Shown: piece after piece, positions 18,044 to 26,646 of the stretch
Numbering within the stretch: position 1 is the first letter of the stretch
Layout: every line of letters starts with the position of its first letter
Origin: an uncultured Acetobacteraceae bacterium
GTDB taxonomy: Bacteria > Pseudomonadota > Alphaproteobacteria > Acetobacterales > Acetobacteraceae
Length of the DNA: 64,000 nucleotides
Direction of reading: 5' to 3'
Assembly (NCBI GenBank): GCA_943912335.1
Contig: CALTUD010000009.1
Location: forward strand, 48,240 to 112,239
Notes under the pieces: model-generated
Told to the model about the DNA's origin: nothing
What the model saw: only the letters and a program-made list of their open reading frames with translations
The model's database searches: none
Position numbers and translations under genes: made by a program

Positions 18044-19159
18044 TCAAAGCCCCGGCTGCCACGCCATGACGCCGCCGCCCCCGGCCCGTTTCACGGCATA
18101 GGATGCGGCGTCCGCATCGCGCAGCATCGCATCGACATCCGCGTTCTCCGCCCGGTCCACGGTAAAACCGAGACTGCAGCCGATGCTGACCGTTTCCCGG
18201 TCGAGAACGAAGGGGTGCGACAGGGCCTCCACGATCCGGTCGGCGAGGCCGGAGGCATCCTCCGTTCGGCGCAGTCCGGTCTGCAGGACCGCGAATTCGT
18301 CTCCACCCAACCGGCCGACGACGATGCCGTCCGCCAGCGTCTGGATCCGGCACGCGACCTGAACGAGAAGGTCGTCGCCCGCGGCATGTCCGAGCCGATC
18401 GTTCACGGCCTTGAAACCATCGAGATCGAGACAGTGGATCACCAGCAGGCCGGAGCTCCGGCTGGACCGCGAGCGCAGCGCTTCGCGAAAGCCCAGACGA
18501 TTGAACAGGCCCGTCAGCGCGTCCTTTCGCGCCAACGTCGCCATGTCCAGCTCGGTCGTGATGTGCCGGACCGCACGCCGGTGCAGATGACGGACGGTTT
18601 CGAAACTGCCCATGACGAAAACGACGAAGATCCCCGACGACAGACGATGGGCAGTGTCGTCGTACATCGCACAGGCGACGATACCCGGAACGCTCGCCAG
18701 GATCAGGGCCGGAATGGCCAGGGTCGGAAGAATGCTCAGCCGCCCGACCACACCCGAGCCGTAGGCGAACAGGAGCGTGGCCGCCAGCATGTGCCATTCT
18801 GTCGAAAGATGCAGGAATATCCAGGCCGATGTCCCGGCGACGCAGGCGGCGGTCAGAAACGTCGCGATGCGATGCTGGACGGCGAACCTGCGTGCCAGCG
18901 CGAAGGTGATCGTGTCGTCCCGCATCAGGCGCCGCTGCCACGCCATCAGAACGAGTTTGCCCGTCATGCCGGCGGCAGAGCCGCAGGCGGTGACGAGAAG
19001 AAACCGGTTGCCGTTCATGCCGCCTGCGACGAGGCAGACGAGAACCAGCGTCGCGCCCATGATCGTGGTGGGAACCGTGCTGAAGGCGAGATCGCCGACC
19101 AGGACCTTGTAGATGTCCGAGCTGACCCGAAGCCCTTGTCTGGGTGAAGCGACCGTCAT
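18044..19159 (-). CDS. Membrane-bound diguanylate cyclase (GGDEF domain)
   Basis: This 371-residue inner-membrane enzyme makes cyclic di-GMP from two GTP. About six hydrophobic segments occupy the first ~190 residues as a MASE-like sensor region. A C-terminal GGDEF domain then begins near ARKDALTGLFNRLGF, with DLDGFKAVNDRLGHAAGDD and the intact catalytic motif GRLGGDEFAVL. The allosteric RxxD inhibitory site normally just before GGDEF is absent (the stretch reads LADGIVVGRL), so product feedback may be weak. The start is ATG 19159; an upstream in-frame extension of 66 residues is Arg/Gly-rich and looks non-coding. The signal sensed is unknown. Confidence 0.92.
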   Translation of the reverse strand: MTVASPRQGLRVSSDIYKVLVGDLAFSTVPTTIMGATLVLVCLVAGGMNGNRFLLVTACGSAAGMTGKLVLMAWQRRLMRDDTITFALARRFAVQHRIATFLTAACVAGTSAWIFLHLSTEWHMLAATLLFAYGSGVVGRLSILPTLAIPALILASVPGIVACAMYDDTAHRLSSGIFVVFVMGSFETVRHLHRRAVRHITTELDMATLARKDALTGLFNRLGFREALRSRSSRSSGLLVIHCLDLDGFKAVNDRLGHAAGDDLLVQVACRIQTLADGIVVGRLGGDEFAVLQTGLRRTEDASGLADRIVEALSHPFVLDRETVSIGCSLGFTVDRAENADVDAMLRDADAASYAVKRAGGGGVMAWQPGL

Positions 19160-19551
19160 GAGAAGCGATCCGAAGGCGGCTGGAAAGCCGATAATGAGAT
19201 TGGGCTCGTTAAGAAAACGTGATTGTCTAATGTCTGCCGCTTTCGAATGCGGACGAGGCTGTCGGACATGGCCAGCGCCGCCGCCGCGCGATCGTCGCGC
19301 GCCGGTCAGACCGGCTGCCGCACCGGAAACTCTCGTCTCCACGACAGAGAAGATCATAAGACATCCGACAGGCCGCTCCTAGCCGTTCCATCGGTCGCTG
19401 CGAACGATGTGAGCGGGCACGAACGGTCGTCATTCCCGGCTGCAACCGCCGGATACGGCCTGTGTCCATGCCGGTCCGGGTTGGTCGTTTCGGCAGGACA
19501 CCGATACAACGCTTTGCACGATGACCGGCAAAAGCAGGGAGCGACGGAACG
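19160..19551. other. Divergent intergenic region, no gene seen
   Basis: This 392-bp gap lies between the diguanylate cyclase (minus) and the MHS transporter (plus). It is locally less GC-rich around 19195-19240, where a promoter for the cyclase is plausible. No convincing ORF, tRNA or strong terminator was found. Short reading frames here are Arg/Pro-rich and lack ribosome sites. Confidence 0.5.
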
Positions 19552-20859
19552 GTGCAAACACGGCGATCGACGGAACGGCTGGACGGATCCGACATCCGCA
19601 CCCTGGCGCTCGCGTCGCTCGGCGGTGCGCTCGAGTTCTACGATTTCGTCGTCTTCGTGTTCTTCGCCGCCACCATCGGCCATCTGTTCTTTCCCGCCGG
19701 CCTGCCCGAGTGGCTGCGTCAGACGCAGACCTTCGGCCTGTTCGCCGCCGGCTATCTGGCGCGGCCGCTCGGCGGGATCGTCATGGCGCATCACGGCGAC
19801 AAGAGCGGCCGCAAGCGCATGTTCACCTTGTCCGTGCTGCTGATGGCGGTCCCGACGCTGTTGATCGGCCTCCTGCCGACCTATGCGGCGATCGGCCCCC
19901 TGGCGCCGCTGCTTCTGCTCGCCATGCGCATCATGCAGGGGGCGGCGATCGGCGGCGAAGCGCCCGGCGGCTGGGTGTTCGTGGCCGAACACGCGCCGCC
20001 AGGCCGCTCCGGTCTGGCGATCGGGCTGCTGACGGGCGGCCTGACCGGCGGCATCCTGCTCGGCTCCCTGGTCGCGACGCTCCTCGACCTCGCGGTGCCG
20101 CCCGAGCGGATCGCGGCCGGCTTCTGGCGGCTGCCTTTCCTGCTCGGCGGGGCGTTCGGCTTCGGCGCCATGGTGCTGCGACGCTGGCTGCGGGAAACCC
20201 CCGTGTTCCTGCGCCTGCGCGCCGAGCGTGACGCCGCGGCGCTGCCCGCCGCCGCCGTGCTGCGTCACCATCGCCCGGCGGTGCTCGCCTCCATGGCTAG
20301 CACCTGGATGCTCACTGCCGCCATCGTCGTGGTGATCCTGATGGCGCCGACCCTGCTGCAGAAGCAGTTCGGAATCGCGCCGGCGCGGGCGCAGGCGGCC
20401 AATCTGCTCGCCACCGTCACGCTGACGATCGGCGCCGTCCTGGTGGGCATCGCGACCGACCGGTTCGGTTTCCGGCGCACGGCGATCGCCTCCATCCTGC
20501 TGCTGGCCGCCTCCGCCCTGCTGCTGTTCGTGGGCGCCGCTTCCGATCCGGCGGCGATCGTGCCGCTCTACGCCCTGGCCGGGCTGGGTGCCGGCGTCGT
20601 CGCCATTCCCCCGGTTCTGATGGTGCGGGCCTTCCCGCCGGAGGTCGCGTTCACCGGCCTGTCCCTGTCCTACAACGTCGCCTACGCGTTGTTCGGCGGG
20701 CTGACGCCCCTGCTGGTCGCGGTGCTGGCGCACGAGAACCGTTTGGCGCCCGGTTTCTATGTGGCCGCCGTCGCCGCGATCGGCCTCCTCGCCGCCCTGC
20801 TGGCCCCGGTCGCCCCGTCTCGACCGGCCACCGGCGGCATGGCAGAACCCGCCGCATAA
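19552..20859 (+). CDS. MFS transporter, metabolite:H+ symporter (MHS) type
   Basis: This is a 435-residue inner-membrane transporter with 12 predicted helices. MHS family marks include GGALEFYDFVVFVFF in helix 1, RPLGGIVMAHHGDKSGRKRMF (loop 2-3 signature), RIMQGAAIGGEAPGGWVFVAEHAP in helices 4-5, and LRETPVFLRLR after helix 6. MHS transporters usually carry organic acids, osmolytes or shikimate-like compounds. Here the gene sits 22 bp before a ribokinase gene, so a pentose or nucleoside-derived substrate is a reasonable alternative. Start GTG 19552 has AGGGAG about 9 bases upstream. Confidence 0.9.
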   Translation: MQTRRSTERLDGSDIRTLALASLGGALEFYDFVVFVFFAATIGHLFFPAGLPEWLRQTQTFGLFAAGYLARPLGGIVMAHHGDKSGRKRMFTLSVLLMAVPTLLIGLLPTYAAIGPLAPLLLLAMRIMQGAAIGGEAPGGWVFVAEHAPPGRSGLAIGLLTGGLTGGILLGSLVATLLDLAVPPERIAAGFWRLPFLLGGAFGFGAMVLRRWLRETPVFLRLRAERDAAALPAAAVLRHHRPAVLASMASTWMLTAAIVVVILMAPTLLQKQFGIAPARAQAANLLATVTLTIGAVLVGIATDRFGFRRTAIASILLLAASALLLFVGAASDPAAIVPLYALAGLGAGVVAIPPVLMVRAFPPEVAFTGLSLSYNVAYALFGGLTPLLVAVLAHENRLAPGFYVAAVAAIGLLAALLAPVAPSRPATGGMAEPAA

Positions 20860-20881
20860 GAAAACGGGAGAACGCCGAACG

Positions 20882-21844
20882 ATGTCCGCCACGATCCAGC
20901 ACGGCCGCGCCGACACGGCGTCCATCGTGTCCTTCGGCAGCATCAATGCCGATCTCGCCGCCTATTGCCGCGCCCTGCCGCGTCCGGGCGAGACCATCCA
21001 TGCCGAACGCTATGTGATCGGCCTGGGCGGCAAGGGCGCCAATCAGGCCGCCTGCGCCGCGCGCCTGGCGGGGTCGCTCGGCATCGGCGTGTCCATGGTC
21101 GGGCGCGTCGGCAACGATCCGTTCGGCGTGCTGGTGCGCGACCGTCTGGCCGGGTTCGGCGCCTCGCTGGAACACGTGCGCACGGACGAGCGCAACCCCA
21201 CAGGCATCGCCCTGATCGGCATCGAGAACAGCGGCGAGAACAGCATCACCGTGGTCGGCGCCGCCAACATGGCGATCGACGCCGGCGACGTGGAGCAGGC
21301 CCGGCCGCTTCTCTCGGCGGCGCGCGTGCTGCTGCTGCAGCTCGAAACGCCGGTCGCCGCCAGCCTCGACGCCGCGCGTCTGGCCCGTGCCGGCGGCGGC
21401 ATCGTGATCCTCGATCCGGCTCCGGCCCCCGAGCACGGCCTGCCGGACGAATTCTGGGCGCTGGCCGATCTGCTCACGCCCAACGAGACCGAGGCCGAAG
21501 CCCTGGTCGGCGTGCGGCCGGTGGACCCGGTCTCCGCCTCGGCCTGCGCCGACCGCATGCAGGAGCGCGGGTTGAAGCGCTGCATCGTCAAGCTGGGTGC
21601 GCGCGGCGTGTATTTCCGCGACGAGAGCGGCGACGGCTTCGTGCCGCCCTTCGCGGTGAAGGCGATCGACAGCGTGGCCGCGGGCGATTGCTTCAATGCC
21701 GGTCTGGCGGTGGCGCTGGCACAGGGCAAGGCGCTCGGCGAGGCGGCCCGGTTCGCGGCCGCCTGCGGCGCCCTCGCCACCACCCGCGCGGGGGCGGCGG
21801 AAGCCGCGCCGAGCCTGGACGAGGTGCTGGCCCTGCTCGGCTGA
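20882..21844 (+). CDS. rbsK: Ribokinase (PfkB family)
   Basis: This PfkB-family sugar kinase of 320 residues most likely phosphorylates ribose at O5. Seen: SFGSINADLAAYCRALPRPGET at the N-terminus (ribokinase pattern), GGKGANQAACAARL, MVGRVGNDPFG, LDPAPAPEHGLP, the PNETEAEALVG motif, and the catalytic/anion-hole segment DSVAAGDCFNAGLAVAL with the base Asp. ATG 20882 has GGGAG about 10 bases upstream. It is cotranscribed with the MHS transporter. The ribose could come from nucleosides, although the purine nucleoside operon lies 15 kb away. Confidence 0.93.
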   Translation: MSATIQHGRADTASIVSFGSINADLAAYCRALPRPGETIHAERYVIGLGGKGANQAACAARLAGSLGIGVSMVGRVGNDPFGVLVRDRLAGFGASLEHVRTDERNPTGIALIGIENSGENSITVVGAANMAIDAGDVEQARPLLSAARVLLLQLETPVAASLDAARLARAGGGIVILDPAPAPEHGLPDEFWALADLLTPNETEAEALVGVRPVDPVSASACADRMQERGLKRCIVKLGARGVYFRDESGDGFVPPFAVKAIDSVAAGDCFNAGLAVALAQGKALGEAARFAAACGALATTRAGAAEAAPSLDEVLALLG

Positions 21845-21870
21845 TCCTGCCGGGCGGCACGAAACGCAGG

Positions 21871-21906
21871 CCGCGGACCCGGCAAGTCCTGCCGGGTCGG
21901 ACGCGG
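21871..21906 (+). terminator. GC-rich hairpin after ribokinase
   Basis: GACCCGGCA (21876-21884) pairs perfectly with TGCCGGGTC (21890-21898) around a 5-base loop. CCGCG/CGCGG extend the stem past a 3-base bulge. It lies 27 bp after the rbsK stop. There is no T-tract, so it may be a weak terminator or an mRNA 3' stabiliser. Confidence 0.5.
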
Positions 21907-21980
21907 CATCGTTTCCGGTTCGCCTGCCGGAACAAGTCCTTACGCCGGGCCGCGTTCCTGGCCCGGCGATTGCAACGTCC

Positions 21981-22006
21981 CGATCACCGTTCAAACCAGG
22001 TGATCG
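21981..22006 (+). promoter_or_regulatory. Hairpin covering the ribosome binding site of the small Ser-rich gene
   Basis: CGATCACC (21981-21988) and GGTGATCG (21999-22006) are perfect 8-bp arms around a 10-base loop. The right arm contains the Shine-Dalgarno-like AGGTGAT and ends 2 bases before the ATG at 22009. In RNA this would hide the ribosome site, a possible translational switch. Confidence 0.45.
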
Positions 22007-22008
22007 AG

Positions 22009-22275
22009 ATGGCCGATATTTCCTCCCTGTCCTCGCTCCAGGGCGCCGGCAGCGGCGTCAAGGCGCATAAACATGCCCACCACGCCGCCGCCGGGCAGTT
22101 CCAGAGCCTAATGTCCAACCTGACCGGCACGGGCGCGCAGAGCAGCGCCGCCAGCACGTCCTCGGTCGGCACCCAGTCCGCCGTCACGGCGAAATCCTCG
22201 TCGACCGCATCGGTGTCCGGCGCGCTCGGCGGGTTGCAGCACGTGCTCGATCTGCTGCAAGGCGTGTCCGCCTGA
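22009..22275 (+). CDS. Small Ser/Ala/Gly-rich protein, function unknown
   Basis: This is an 88-residue protein I do not recognise. It begins MADISSLSSLQGAGSGVKAH, has a His cluster (KAHKHAHHAAAG) near residues 19-27, a Ser/Thr/Ala-rich low-complexity middle, and a short amphipathic C-terminal helix (LGGLQHVLDLLQGVSA). There is no signal peptide or membrane segment. A ribosome site (AGG, about 8 bases before the ATG) and codon usage like its neighbours support translation. A hairpin hides that ribosome site. The gene sits alone between ribokinase and a carboxylesterase. The low-complexity body means homology searches may be uninformative. Confidence 0.65.
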   Translation: MADISSLSSLQGAGSGVKAHKHAHHAAAGQFQSLMSNLTGTGAQSSAASTSSVGTQSAVTAKSSSTASVSGALGGLQHVLDLLQGVSA

Positions 22276-22312
22276 GCCGTTCCGGCCGGGCCGGCAGCGG
22301 ACAGGGGTGACG

Positions 22313-23836
22313 ATGGGCGGTGTGCGACGGGCGTTCGGTCTGGGGCTCGGCGTTCTGTTCTCGCTTCCGTCGCTGCAGGCCGTCGGCGCGACCGTTCCGG
22401 CGCCGCATCCGGTTCTGGTGCGGACCGCCGAAGGGCCGGTGCGCGGCACGACGGTTCCGGGCGGCTCGATCCGCGTCTTTCGCGGCATTCCCTACGCCGC
22501 GCCGCCGGTCGGTCCCCTGCGCTGGCGCGCGCCGCAACCGGTGACGCCCTGGACCGCCGCGCTCGATGCCACCCGGTTCGGGCCGCCCTGCATGCAGCGC
22601 GTCCCGGCCGACCAGCTCGTGCAGCCGAGCGAGGACTGCCTCACGCTGAACGTCTGGACGCCCCCACGGCGCGGCAAGGCGCCACCCCTGCCGGTGATGG
22701 TGTTCATCCATGGCGGCGGCTTCGTGTTCGGCGCGGGCTCGGAGCCGGTCTATGACGGCGCTGCCCTGGCCGCGCATGGCGTGGTCGTGGTGACGCTGAA
22801 CTACCGGCTGGGCGTGTTCGGCTTTCTGGCCCATCCGGGCCTGACCGCCGAAGGCTCGCCGTCCGGCAATGCCGGCCTGCTGGACCAGATCGCGGCGCTG
22901 CATTGGGTCCAGCGCAATGCCGCGGCGTTCGGCGGCGACACGTCGCGCGTGACCCTGTTCGGAGAATCCGCGGGCGGCACCTCGGTGATGGCGCTGCTGG
23001 CCTCGCCCGAGGCGCGCGGGCTGTTCTCGCGCGCCATTCTGCAAAGCGCCGCGATGGGCTGGAAGCTGCGCACGCGCGCCGAGGCGGAACGCACCGGCCT
23101 GGTTCTGGGCGACGATCTCGCCAGACTGCGCGCGACCCCGGCGCGCGACCTGCTCGGCAACGCCACCCGGATCCAGGCGCTCGCCCCGCTGATGGCCCCG
23201 GTGCCGCTGCCGTTCCCGGTCGTGGGAGATGCGGTGCTGCCCGAACAGCCCTTCACCGCCCCGCTGCCGCCGATCCCCATCCTGATCGGCGACAACCAGG
23301 CCGAGGGCATGAGCTTCGCCACCCCCTGGTCGCTCTACGACAGGCAAGGCTATCTGCGCGCGCTCCACACCGTGTTCGGGCCGCTCTGGAAGGAGGCCGC
23401 GCGCGTCTATCCGGTGAACACGGACGCCGATATCCCCGCCGCCAGCGCGGCCCTGGTGGGGGACGGCATGTTCTTCGCCGGGGCCAGGACCTTCGCGCGC
23501 CGCGCCGCGGCGAACGGCTCGCCCGTCTTCGCCTATCTGTTCGACGAGCCGGTCAACGATCACCCGCCGCGCCACGCCGCGGAACTGCGCAGCGTCTTCG
23601 GCACCCTGCCGCCGAAGGCGACGCCGCAGCAGAATGCCCTGTCGGAACTGATGATGACCGCCTGGACCCGCTTCGCCGCGACGGGCGATCCGAACGGCCC
23701 CGGCGTGCCGGAATGGCCGCGCTTCGCCGGGCCGGACGACCCGTGCCTGACGCTGGGGCTGGTGGTCGATCCGGCGACCCGGTTCCATGCCGCCCGGCTG
23801 GATTTCATGCAGCGGGCGCTCGACGCCGGTCCGTAG
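22313..23836 (+). CDS. Type-B carboxylesterase, exported
   Basis: This 507-residue alpha/beta-hydrolase belongs to the carboxylesterase type-B family. An N-terminal signal peptide (FGLGLGVLFSLPSLQAVGA) points to export. The motif FRGIPYAAPPVGPLRW and the EDCLTLNVWTP signature are present, as is the oxyanion segment FIHGGGFVFGAG. The nucleophile Ser sits in LFGESAGGTSV, and a C-terminal acid/His region is also seen (FDEPVNDHPPRHAAEL region supplies the His). It hydrolyses carboxyl esters of unknown identity. ATG 22313 has AGGGG at short spacing; a GTG 6 bp upstream is an alternative. It is probably monocistronic. Confidence 0.9.
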   Translation: MGGVRRAFGLGLGVLFSLPSLQAVGATVPAPHPVLVRTAEGPVRGTTVPGGSIRVFRGIPYAAPPVGPLRWRAPQPVTPWTAALDATRFGPPCMQRVPADQLVQPSEDCLTLNVWTPPRRGKAPPLPVMVFIHGGGFVFGAGSEPVYDGAALAAHGVVVVTLNYRLGVFGFLAHPGLTAEGSPSGNAGLLDQIAALHWVQRNAAAFGGDTSRVTLFGESAGGTSVMALLASPEARGLFSRAILQSAAMGWKLRTRAEAERTGLVLGDDLARLRATPARDLLGNATRIQALAPLMAPVPLPFPVVGDAVLPEQPFTAPLPPIPILIGDNQAEGMSFATPWSLYDRQGYLRALHTVFGPLWKEAARVYPVNTDADIPAASAALVGDGMFFAGARTFARRAAANGSPVFAYLFDEPVNDHPPRHAAELRSVFGTLPPKATPQQNALSELMMTAWTRFAATGDPNGPGVPEWPRFAGPDDPCLTLGLVVDPATRFHAARLDFMQRALDAGP

Positions 23837-23892
23837 GCGAGCGACCGGGGGCGAATATCATGCACGATGCATGTTAATCGCCTCCGCACCGG

Positions 23893-26646
23893 TCAGAACG
23901 CGCGCAGCAGCCGGTCCAGATAGTCCAGCTCGCCTTGCGGACGGGTGCGGTCGCTGTCGCGCCGGCGGATCTCGTTCTCGATCTGCCGCGACCGCGCGGC
24001 GCTGTCGCCGTCCGGCACATGGGTCTCGCTGCCGTCGCCGGCGCGGCCGTTATTGTCGCCGGTCGGGCGTCCGAGCGGATCGCGCGGACCCTTGCTGTCG
24101 TCGCTGCCCAGCTCCGCCGCCTCGCCGGGCGTGCCGTCGCCGTCCTGGCCGGATTCCGCCTGTCCGCTCTCGTCGCCGGGCTCGTCCGCGCCGTCCCCGC
24201 TGCCGTTGCCGGGCAGCAGCGCCAGACCGCTGCCGCCGGAGCGGCCGCCGCGCATGGCGGCGCTCATCTGGTTGCGGCCTTTCTGCAAGGCGGCCAACGC
24301 CTTGGCTTCCGCCTGGGCGGCGGCGGCGTCGTCCTTGTTGTTCAGCGCGTCGCGGGCGGCGCGCATGTTCTTCTCGGCGTCGGCGAGACCATCGGCTTTC
24401 TTGCCGGTGAGGCCGGTGAATTCCTGTTGCAGCTCGCCCAGGGCGCGGGCCAGCACGTTCTGGGCGTGGCCGTCGCGTGTGCGCGCCGCATCCTGGTCCG
24501 GCGGCGGCGCGGCCTGTTTCTGCGCGCCGGAAGGCGGCGTCGGCGCATCCGGCGCGGGCGAACCGGAGGCGCCGTTATCGTCCAGCGGGATGCCGAGCTG
24601 TTGCAGCAGCGCGCGTGTGGCGGCGTCCGGCGTGCCGCCCTGTTCGGCGCCGGCATCCTCGCCGTCGGTTTCGAGACGGCGCTGCTGATCCTGCCGGGCG
24701 CGATCGTCGGCGCCCTGCCGGTTCTGGGTGCTGTCGAGCAGGGCCGTCTGGCGCTTCACGAGGTCCTGCACCGCCTGCATCTGGTCGCGCGCCTCGGCGG
24801 TCGCCTGCGCCTGTTCTGCGGCGCTGCGCAGGTCCTGCGGCGTGGCCAGGCGCATATGGTCCAGCATCTGCTGCATGCGTGACAGGTCCTGCATGGCCTG
24901 ATCGCCATGGCCGTTCGCGGCCTGCTCCTGCATCTGCTTCAGCATGCGGTCGAGCGCGTCGCCGCCGGACGTCATGCTGTCGGGCAGGGCCGGCATCGGC
25001 CTGTGCTCGCGTGCGGCCTGCTGCGCCAGCGCCTGCATCTTGCGCCGGATTGCCTGGGCCAGTTCGGCGATGCGCTTGTGCAGCTCGTCCTGCTCGCCGG
25101 CGTTCTGTCCGGCCTGTCCGAGCTGGCGCATGTGCTCGATCTGCGCCGACAAACGCTCCTGCGCGCGCCGGATCTCGGCGGTGGCGCGGGCGCCGGCACG
25201 GTCGTTGTGCAGCCCGTCTTCCAGCGCGAGGGCCAGGTTCCAGAGGCGGTCGGAGGCTTCGGTGACGATGCCGGGCTGATCGCCGTAACGCTGGAGGAGC
25301 GAGGCGATCGCGCTGAGGTTCAGGAACAGGCCGCTATCCTGCGCGATCTGGCCGGGCGTATCGCCCAGCGCGGCGAGATCGCCGCCCGCGTCGGCGGGGG
25401 TTTCGGCGCCCGTGCCGAGGCGCCGGCGCAGGTCGAGCACGGCGCGGGCCAGCGGGTTGCGGAACGGGCGCGCGGGCAGGATGAAGGCAGCGTCGGCGCT
25501 GCTGGCGGTTTGTCCGGCGGTGTCGGTGGCGACCAGACGGGCGACCACCTTGGCGCCGGCCCAGGGATCGGCGCTTAGATCCTCCAGCGCCACGCCTTTC
25601 GCCTTGTCGGGCGTGCCGCCGAGCGGGATCTGCACATGCAGCACGCGGCCGGTCTTGTTGTCTGCCAGCCGGATCTCGGCCTGGAGCGACCGGATGCCGT
25701 AGCGCTGCGACGCGGACCAGGGCAGGCGCAGACGCCATGGCACGGTCTTGTCCGCGCCCGGCGGGGCGGTCCAGGCGACCACGGGGGCGCCGGCCGGCTG
25801 CGAGACGATGTGCCACGCGGCGAGCCTGTAGCCGGACTCGCGCACATGCACCGTCATCCCGTCCGCATCGCCGGCGGGAAGGGCGCCGCTGAACGACCAG
25901 GAGCGTTCGGAGAGCTTGGCGAACCGGCCCGACACGCCGTCCAGGAAGGGCATGGCGGGGGAGCCGGACAGCGAGACGGTGAGGGTGGAGCCGGCCGGCA
26001 CCGTATAGCGCCCGTGCGGGTCGGACAGGAACACGGGAGCGCCGCCGGCGAAGGGGGGCGGGGTGATCCAGGCCTGCAGCACGGGTCGCGGGCCGAGCGG
26101 CAGGGCGATGCCCGGCCAGAAACCGCTGGCGAGGCGGAGCGGCGCATCGGCGCCGGAAAGAAGAACCGCCACCAGCAGGCCCGCCAGCAGAGCCGCGCCG
26201 AAACCGCGCCGGTCATGCGCGCGGAAGGGCAGGCGCGGGCGTCCGGCGTGGAGCGTGCGGAGTTCGGCGCGCGTGCGCTCCAGATGCGCGGCCCAGAGTC
26301 CGTCCGCGCCCGGAGCGGACGCGACCGGCCGATCCAGCAGGGTGCTCAACGGGCGGTGGGACAGGCGGGAGGCGTGCTCGATGCGGCGGTCGCGCTCCTT
26401 GACCGTGGGGGTGCGGAGACCGCGGAGGGCGGCGCGGACCAGGGCGGCGGCGCCGGCCAGGACGGCCAGGACCGCGAGCCCGTGCAGGATGGGAGGCAGG
26501 CGCTGCGGGATCGTCAGCAGGCTCAGCAGCGCGAAGCAGCCGAGCAGAAACAAGGCGGGCAGCAGCGACGGCCAGAGCCGCTCGATCGAGAGCGCCAGAC
26601 CGGCCTTGCGCCGGGTCCGGTGCAGCAGATCGGTGCGGTCGGTCAT
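23893..26646 (-). CDS. DUF4175 (TIGR02302) family membrane protein
   Basis: This is a 917-residue protein of an alphaproteobacterial family without a defined function. Two hydrophobic segments near the N-terminus (LLPALFLLGCFALLSLL and LAVLAVLAGAAALVRAAL) and one near residue 160 anchor it. The middle is an extracytoplasmic beta-rich domain. The second half is a long Gln/Ala/Asp-rich, coiled-coil-like region (MQEQAANGHGDQAMQDLSRM) ending in a conserved acidic tail (GELDYLDRLLRAF). Its ATG overlaps the lysA stop (ATGA), so it is translated with lysA, the usual pairing in this class. An envelope or cell-wall-related role would fit the lysA link but is unproven. Confidence 0.88.
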   Translation of the reverse strand: MTDRTDLLHRTRRKAGLALSIERLWPSLLPALFLLGCFALLSLLTIPQRLPPILHGLAVLAVLAGAAALVRAALRGLRTPTVKERDRRIEHASRLSHRPLSTLLDRPVASAPGADGLWAAHLERTRAELRTLHAGRPRLPFRAHDRRGFGAALLAGLLVAVLLSGADAPLRLASGFWPGIALPLGPRPVLQAWITPPPFAGGAPVFLSDPHGRYTVPAGSTLTVSLSGSPAMPFLDGVSGRFAKLSERSWSFSGALPAGDADGMTVHVRESGYRLAAWHIVSQPAGAPVVAWTAPPGADKTVPWRLRLPWSASQRYGIRSLQAEIRLADNKTGRVLHVQIPLGGTPDKAKGVALEDLSADPWAGAKVVARLVATDTAGQTASSADAAFILPARPFRNPLARAVLDLRRRLGTGAETPADAGGDLAALGDTPGQIAQDSGLFLNLSAIASLLQRYGDQPGIVTEASDRLWNLALALEDGLHNDRAGARATAEIRRAQERLSAQIEHMRQLGQAGQNAGEQDELHKRIAELAQAIRRKMQALAQQAAREHRPMPALPDSMTSGGDALDRMLKQMQEQAANGHGDQAMQDLSRMQQMLDHMRLATPQDLRSAAEQAQATAEARDQMQAVQDLVKRQTALLDSTQNRQGADDRARQDQQRRLETDGEDAGAEQGGTPDAATRALLQQLGIPLDDNGASGSPAPDAPTPPSGAQKQAAPPPDQDAARTRDGHAQNVLARALGELQQEFTGLTGKKADGLADAEKNMRAARDALNNKDDAAAAQAEAKALAALQKGRNQMSAAMRGGRSGGSGLALLPGNGSGDGADEPGDESGQAESGQDGDGTPGEAAELGSDDSKGPRDPLGRPTGDNNGRAGDGSETHVPDGDSAARSRQIENEIRRRDSDRTRPQGELDYLDRLLRAF

